The notes under the pieces are model-generated. The model was not told the origin of the DNA and searched no databases. It saw only the letters and a program-made list of their open reading frames with translations. The translations under genes and the position numbers were made by a program. Below are positions 8,777 through 12,176 of a DNA stretch of 12,176 nt, one piece after another. The stretch comes from Candidatus Rifleibacteriota bacterium. GTDB lineage: Bacteria; Riflebacteria; Ozemobacteria; Ozemobacterales; Ozemobacteraceae. Positions within the stretch are counted from its first letter, which is position 1. Each line of letters starts with the position of its first letter. The stretch is from positions 1 through 12,176 of the forward strand of contig JAFXRA010000132.1 of assembly GCA_017526725.1 (NCBI GenBank), given 5' to 3'.

Positions 8777-8816
8777 TCTTGTGTCTCCATATATGGTCTT
8801 GTGTCTCCATTTATGG
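8777..8816. repeat. Two tandem 20-bp repeats upstream of the four-helix-bundle gene, with a degenerate third copy
   Basis: Copies 8777-8796 and 8797-8816 differ at one base; the plus-strand core is TCTTGTGTCTCCAT. A decayed third copy (about 8817-8830) runs into the ATPase stop codon. On the minus strand each copy reads ATGGAGACACAAGA, so the copy nearest the gene supplies its GGAG ribosome-binding sequence. That copy also encodes a six-codon frame (METQDI) whose TGA overlaps the gene's ATG. Confidence 0.85.
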
Positions 8817-8819
8817 TCT

Positions 8820-9014
8820 TTATTCTATGGTTTCTACTAAAGTCATTTCAGTGACGAAGTAGATATCGTAGGCTTCCTGAATTTCACGTGGAGTGATTGC
8901 AATGTTTTCGTCTTCCAAATAGCGTTTTCTGTCTCTTATGATATTCAGGATATCACGTGGATGAACGGCGCGAAGTCCGCGTTTCTTAGCTTTATATATA
9001 TCAAGAATCTGCTA
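8820..9014 (-). other. In-frame continuation of the ATPase beyond a TAG codon (C-terminal lid)
   Basis: After the TAG at 9012-9014 the same frame stays open for 63 codons and ends in TAA at 8820-8822. It encodes QILDIYKAKKRGLRAVHPRD (first 20 residues), then a helix-rich stretch including ITPREIQEAYDIYFVTE. This is the expected second half of the AAA+ lid for this ATPase family, whose members I recall carrying an LRACHPRDLL-like block at this place. The TAG appears to stand where the family has an ordinary residue. Options are a recent nonsense mutation, suppression or readthrough, or a sequencing or assembly error. With this segment the protein would have 428 positions. Confidence 0.75.
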
Positions 9015-10106
9015 GATGTTTTCTGGGTCGAATTTGAGACCGAGTTTGTTGCATACACCTTTCCAGATATCTGTATATTCTTCTACATTTGGATTTCTAA
9101 CGTTAATCTTATATGGCAAACGTCTTAAGAATGCGTCGTCGACTATCTTCATCGGGTCTAAGTTAGTACTGAACAGAATTATTTCATCTGTAGGAACTTC
9201 CATACGCTGACCGCCAAGAACCATATAGTCTACTTTGTTTTCAAGAGGAATAATGAAGCGGTTGAAGATTTCTTCTACTGCGCATCTCTGTCTGCCAAGG
9301 TCGTCTACCAGAAGAACTCCGCCTGTAGCTTTAACCTGGGGCGGAACATCAAAACAGCCATATTTGTTGTTATATTTTACTTCAAGGTCGTCGAGAGTCA
9401 ATTCACCGCCGACTGTAATCAAAGGAGGATTGACAGCTACCCATCTCTGGTCTAGGCCGTCCATATCAAAACTTTCTATTACTTGATGACAGCTTGGGTC
9501 AAATACTTTAACCAACTGGCCGCCTATTTCAACAGCATAAGGAACAATCATCGGAGGCAATAATTTTACTACAGAACTGCAGAGGAATGTTTTACCATTT
9601 CCAGGAAAACCATAAACAAAAGCTGGTTTTCGAGCACAGACAGCTTGACCAATCTGGAACAGAACATCTCTATAACCGGTATGATCGCTTAATTTTTCTT
9701 CTAAGAAATCATGATTGATTCTGAAAGAAGATTTGGATTCGGTAAGAATTTGTTTAGTTATTTTAATGTATTCATCAAAACTTACAGGTGTAGCGCCAAC
9801 ATAGGCGTCTCTTTCCTGAATGTTTCTAGCTCTTTCCATTCCTTTGGGGTAAAGACCATACTGATAGTCGTCGCCCATGCCGGTGCCGCCGACCATAGCT
9901 ACTAATTCCTGCTTCTTTAAGTCAGAAATTATGCCAGAAACTATTTCTGTGTTGACTTTTAATCTTTTTGCTATTCTTCTTGGAACGTCTTTGCCGTGAA
10001 GATAGAGCTCTTTAATGATTAAATTAGTTAGTATTTCGGGGTCTATATTCAGTTCAAAAAGGGTTTTGGGTTCAGTTGGAATGATTTTTTTTAAATCTAG
10101 TGCCAT
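9012..10106 (-). CDS. MoxR-like AAA+ ATPase with N-terminal winged-helix-like region, cut by an in-frame TAG
   Basis: 364 residues to the TAG. The start is the ATG at 10106 because a strong GGAGGT lies six bases upstream; an in-frame ATG 45 bases earlier lacks such a site. Residues ~20-95 look like a winged-helix DNA- or protein-binding region (VPRRIAKRLKVNTEIVSGII, then a YGLYPKG wing). The AAA+ core follows: Walker A GFPGNGKT (166-173), Walker B VLLVDD (264-269), a sensor-1-like LFSTNL (N315) and DDAFLRRLPY with candidate Arg finger residues R328/R329. ATP binding and hydrolysis are therefore expected, in the cytoplasm, probably as a hexameric ring remodelling or regulating partners. The lid domain is split by the stop: only WKGVCNKLGLKFDPENI precedes it. 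Downstream on the same strand lie the four-helix-bundle gene and the FHA-like membrane gene. No convincing promoter is seen for it. Without the lid, activity would probably be impaired. Confidence 0.9.
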   Translation of the reverse strand: MALDLKKIIPTEPKTLFELNIDPEILTNLIIKELYLHGKDVPRRIAKRLKVNTEIVSGIISDLKKQELVAMVGGTGMGDDYQYGLYPKGMERARNIQERDAYVGATPVSFDEYIKITKQILTESKSSFRINHDFLEEKLSDHTGYRDVLFQIGQAVCARKPAFVYGFPGNGKTFLCSSVVKLLPPMIVPYAVEIGGQLVKVFDPSCHQVIESFDMDGLDQRWVAVNPPLITVGGELTLDDLEVKYNNKYGCFDVPPQVKATGGVLLVDDLGRQRCAVEEIFNRFIIPLENKVDYMVLGGQRMEVPTDEIILFSTNLDPMKIVDDAFLRRLPYKINVRNPNVEEYTDIWKGVCNKLGLKFDPENI

Positions 10107-10112
10107 AAGGTT

Positions 10113-10118
10113 ACCTCC
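10113..10118 (-). promoter_or_regulatory. Shine-Dalgarno GGAGGT that decides the ATPase start
   Basis: On the minus strand GGAGGT stands six bases before the ATG at 10106. It lies inside the longer open frame that begins at 10151, showing that the first 15 codons of that frame are very probably not translated. Confidence 0.85.
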
Positions 10119-10236
10119 ATTAATTTCTATAGATACTCTAATACATTTCATAGATTTATTACAAGAGGGAGTTTGGTTTGCCTTAAAAAAACTTAGCAGA
10201 ACTGAAAAAAAACAGGTTATGGTTTTATAGATATTG

Positions 10237-10245
10237 TGTTATAAT
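10237..10245 (+). promoter_or_regulatory. Extended -10 promoter for the OmpH-like pair
   Basis: TGTTATAAT is a perfect extended -10 element (TG-N-TATAAT). A -35 at 17-base spacing (TTATGG, 10217-10222) matches poorly, as is usual for extended -10 promoters. Transcription would start near 10252, about 25 bases before the chosen ATG at 10277. The site is in the divergent gap between the ATPase and the OmpH-like genes. Confidence 0.6.
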
Positions 10246-10276
10246 GAAATTATATATAATTTGGGAAATAGGCTTA

Positions 10277-11236
10277 ATGTCGAATATTACTGTTAAAAAC
10301 AAGAACAGGAGTGCTTTTGCTATTGGAAAACTATTTTTGTTTTCCATGATTCTGTTGTGTACCCCATCGGTTTTATTTGCTATAAATGCCAGTGATGTTG
10401 CGACTATTGATATGCAGCTTGTTGTTAATCTGCATCCTAAGATGGCTTTGTTTGATTTTAACAGAATAGGTTTCTATAAAGTTAAATATGGTCTTAATTA
10501 TGATGATTTTGTAAAAGAAACCCAAAAGTTAAAAGCTAACCCCAAAGACAATTCTGCTGAAATAAAGAAATTAGAAGACGAATTAGAAAAAGTTTCTGCA
10601 GAAGCTTCTGATTTACAAATGAAATATTTGAATGAAATGAATGAGATGAATTCTAAGAAGCTTGAAGAATGCAGTTATAAACATAATCAACTTCAGCAGA
10701 GAATAGAAGATTTGAAATGGGAATCTGCTAACGGTGATTTAACTACTCGTAACGAAACTAAAGCTATAAAAGCTGAGATATTAAAAGAAATCTATGTTGC
10801 TATAGATGAAATTGTAAAAGAGAAAAAATATACTCTTGTTTTGAATACAGCTGTTCTTGCTCCTTATAGATTTGATTACAATTCTTTTTGTGTCCGTGGC
10901 TGTCATGGAATTCCTGCTATTAATCTGAATTTATTCTTGGCTTTTGATTATGCCAACAAAATAATGAAATCAGACTCATATAGTGATAATTCATATGTTA
11001 GCAAAAGGTGGCTTTCTTTAACAGGTTTAAAAGATGAAAAATTGCCTTTTGTTAATCATCCTACAGTTTTAGCTGGTGGTAGTAGTATTACAAAAGATGT
11101 TTTAACTCTTATATATAAAAAGCACAAGGTTGATTCTGGCTTTTTGAAAATACTTTGTTCTGTCATCGACAGAATAGAAGCACTTCAAAATGGTAAAGAG
11201 CTAGAAAAGATGGTGGTTGTAGATGAAAAGAACTAA
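10277..11236 (+). CDS. OmpH/Skp-like periplasmic protein (first of a paralogous pair)
   Basis: 319 residues from the ATG at 10277, preceded by a weak AGG. The earlier in-frame ATG at 10244 overlaps the -10 box and is rejected. A signal peptide is evident: basic K7-R11, a hydrophobic run 19-34, and a likely cut after VLFA35. The mature part begins VATIDMQLVVNLHPKM (41-56), the beta-strand and helix start typical of OmpH/Skp. LFDFNRIGFYKVK follows, then a long charged, coiled-coil-prone region (~75-170). Next comes EIYVAIDEIVKEKKYTLVLN with AVLAPYRFDY, matching the Skp pattern of a final helix and a strand facing the first strand. ITKDVLTLIYKK resembles the DIT..VL segment of the family. Skp-like proteins hold unfolded outer-membrane proteins as trimers; this one is longer than usual (319 versus roughly 160-180 residues), so its role may differ. 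Its end overlaps the next gene by 14 bases, implying translational coupling. Confidence 0.82.
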   Translation: MSNITVKNKNRSAFAIGKLFLFSMILLCTPSVLFAINASDVATIDMQLVVNLHPKMALFDFNRIGFYKVKYGLNYDDFVKETQKLKANPKDNSAEIKKLEDELEKVSAEASDLQMKYLNEMNEMNSKKLEECSYKHNQLQQRIEDLKWESANGDLTTRNETKAIKAEILKEIYVAIDEIVKEKKYTLVLNTAVLAPYRFDYNSFCVRGCHGIPAINLNLFLAFDYANKIMKSDSYSDNSYVSKRWLSLTGLKDEKLPFVNHPTVLAGGSSITKDVLTLIYKKHKVDSGFLKILCSVIDRIEALQNGKELEKMVVVDEKN

Positions 11237-12176
11237 TAACAATATAATTCTTTCTATAGTTGCTTTTTGTTTTTTAACCAACTTCGCTTCTTTTGCCCAA
11301 ACTTTGACCCAGTCTGATTTTGAAAAGTTGGTTAACGACCACCCTATGATGAAAAAACATGACAGCAAGACTGGTTATTTTAAAAATACTGCTTATGATC
11401 GTTCTTTAAGTCAAGATTACATAAGTGCAGAAAATGCTAGTTTGACATTAGAACTAGAAAAAATTCAGAAGCAAAGAAAAGCCTATGAAGAAAAAATGTT
11501 GTCTGATAGTGAGTTAGATGATTCTTTTTGGAAAGAAATGGCAGAACTTGACAATAAGAAAAAAGCTTTAGAAAAAAAGATAGATAATAATACTAAGTCG
11601 GTTTCTAATTATGCTGACGGAGATATTTTAGACTTAGTTAATATAATTGATGGAATAGCAGAAGATAGCATTCTGCCATTATATAAAAATAATAGCGTTG
11701 TATTAAACAAATTACCTGAATATGTCCCGGAAATTCCTGATATAAAAAATGATGACCTTAGAAGATTTTATTATAAACTAGATTCAGATATATTAAAAAA
11801 ATATCTTAGATATTCATATGCTATAGGTTTGATGTTTGATGAAGCTAATGAACCTATTCTATATAATGGCAGTGCTAAAGGAAGGGTTGCCCTGATAGAT
11901 TTCTCTAAGGTCTTAGCTTTGCATCCTAGAATGGCTCTTTTTGATTTTAATAGATTTGGTTTTTATAAAGTAAAAAGAGTTAATCTTTCTGAGAGTGAAT
12001 TTGATGAAGAAATATTCAAATTAACTAGTTCTGCAGTAAATAATAGTACTATCTTTTCTAATTTAGAGAAAGAAATAGAAGAAATAGACAATAATATTAA
12101 AAATCTAAATGAAAAAGAAAATTCAGAAGAAAAAATTAAAGAATATTATAATAAAAAAAGTGAATTAGAGGCAAAA
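11223..12176 (+). CDS. Second OmpH/Skp-like periplasmic protein with two copies of the HP motif module (3' end missing)
   Basis: Open from the ATG at 11223 to the end of the window: 318 codons with no stop. GGTGG lies six bases upstream, inside the preceding gene, and the two genes overlap by 14 bases in different frames. The signal peptide has basic K2-R3, a hydrophobic run 8-24 and a probable cut after SFA25. The protein holds two related modules. The first starts DFEKLVNDHPMMKKHD (32-47) with TGYFK, then a Lys/Glu-rich coiled-coil-prone region (~65-130). The second starts GRVALIDFSKVLALHPRM (220-237) with ALFDFNRFGFYKV (238-250), again followed by a charged helical region that the window cuts. 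The second module is nearly identical in its motif to the neighbouring gene, so the pair arose by duplication, with an internal duplication or fusion here. Inference: an exported OmpH/Skp-like chaperone or structural periplasmic protein; the exact function is unknown. Confidence 0.85.
   Translation, partial: MKRTNNNIILSIVAFCFLTNFASFAQTLTQSDFEKLVNDHPMMKKHDSKTGYFKNTAYDRSLSQDYISAENASLTLELEKIQKQRKAYEEKMLSDSELDDSFWKEMAELDNKKKALEKKIDNNTKSVSNYADGDILDLVNIIDGIAEDSILPLYKNNSVVLNKLPEYVPEIPDIKNDDLRRFYYKLDSDILKKYLRYSYAIGLMFDEANEPILYNGSAKGRVALIDFSKVLALHPRMALFDFNRFGFYKVKRVNLSESEFDEEIFKLTSSAVNNSTIFSNLEKEIEEIDNNIKNLNEKENSEEKIKEYYNKKSELEAK

Larger units (their letters stand above)
8338..8830. mobile_element. 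Candidate S23/Avd-like cassette bounded by inverted short repeats
   Basis: One small gene sits between a heptamer array (8338-8386) and two 20-bp repeats with a degenerate third copy (8777-8830). The two borders share a perfect 11-bp inverted match (8352-8362 with 8796-8806) and a 10-bp one with 8777-8786. The unit fills the space between the ATPase stop (TAA 8820-8822) and the FHA-like start (8332). There is no transposase and no clear target-site duplication, so mobility is inferred from layout only. Confidence 0.4.

Noticed and set aside
8338..8830. Diversity-generating retroelement based on the Avd-like gene
   Set aside because: No reverse transcriptase and no template/variable repeat pair is visible in the window.
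9006..9014. Pyrrolysine, whole-genome TAG reassignment, or the viral-type UAG-CAR-YYA readthrough context
   Set aside because: Only one in-frame TAG is found among all genes here. The codons after it are CAG ATT, matching only the first half of that context. Pyl machinery cannot be examined from this window.
10107..10151. Upstream ATG at 10151 for the ATPase
   Set aside because: The strong GGAGGT lies inside this extension, six bases before the ATG at 10106, and the extra residues show no family similarity.
9016..10230. Several plus-strand open frames opposite the ATPase
   Set aside because: They are antisense to a gene with clear AAA+ motifs and their translations show no domain or signal.
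10244..10276. ATG at 10244 as start of the first OmpH-like gene
   Set aside because: It overlaps the TATAAT box, so it would lie upstream of the mRNA start; the ATG at 10277 leads directly into a normal signal peptide.

Overview
This is an AT-rich window from what looks like a diderm (Gram-negative-type) bacterium. It carries a very large secreted repeat protein ending in a FlgD-like/type-A-sorting-like domain, a lipoprotein, a polytopic membrane protein and two OmpH/Skp-like periplasmic proteins. I cannot fix the phylum from sequence alone. The combination resembles uncultured lineages such as Riflebacteria or Elusimicrobiota, but that is a low-confidence impression.

Layout. From 1 to 6528 (+) runs the C-terminal ~2175 residues of a giant Ig-like surface protein whose start lies upstream of the window. 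A strong hairpin sits on its stop codon. A small TPR lipoprotein follows in the same direction (6589-7284). It converges on a minus-strand block, and a long, nearly closed inverted repeat (7349-7421) lies between the two. The minus-strand block, read from 10106 down to 7457, holds a MoxR-like AAA+ ATPase, a four-helix-bundle (S23/IVP, Avd-like) gene and a six-TM protein with a degenerate FHA-like tail. Divergently from the ATPase, an extended -10 promoter near 10240 drives two overlapping paralogous OmpH/Skp-like genes (10277-11236, and 11223 to the window end, incomplete).

Two things stand out. First, the ATPase frame is interrupted by an in-frame TAG at 9012-9014. The same frame continues for 63 more codons and encodes the rest of the AAA+ lid, including an LRAVHPRDIL block, before ending in TAA at 8820-8822. 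All other complete genes here also end in TAA. Second, the four-helix-bundle gene lies inside what looks like a small inserted cassette: seven tandem heptamers on one side, two 20-bp repeats on the other, and a shared perfect 11-bp inverted match. It sits exactly between the ATPase stop and the start codon of the FHA-like membrane gene.

Inferred joint roles: the giant protein and TPR lipoprotein may be a surface or secretion pair. The ATPase and FHA-like membrane protein may be a regulatory pair now separated by the cassette. The OmpH-like pair would act as periplasmic chaperones or envelope proteins. No tRNA, rRNA, CRISPR array or classical transposase gene was seen, and no gene-free stretch reaches 300 bases.
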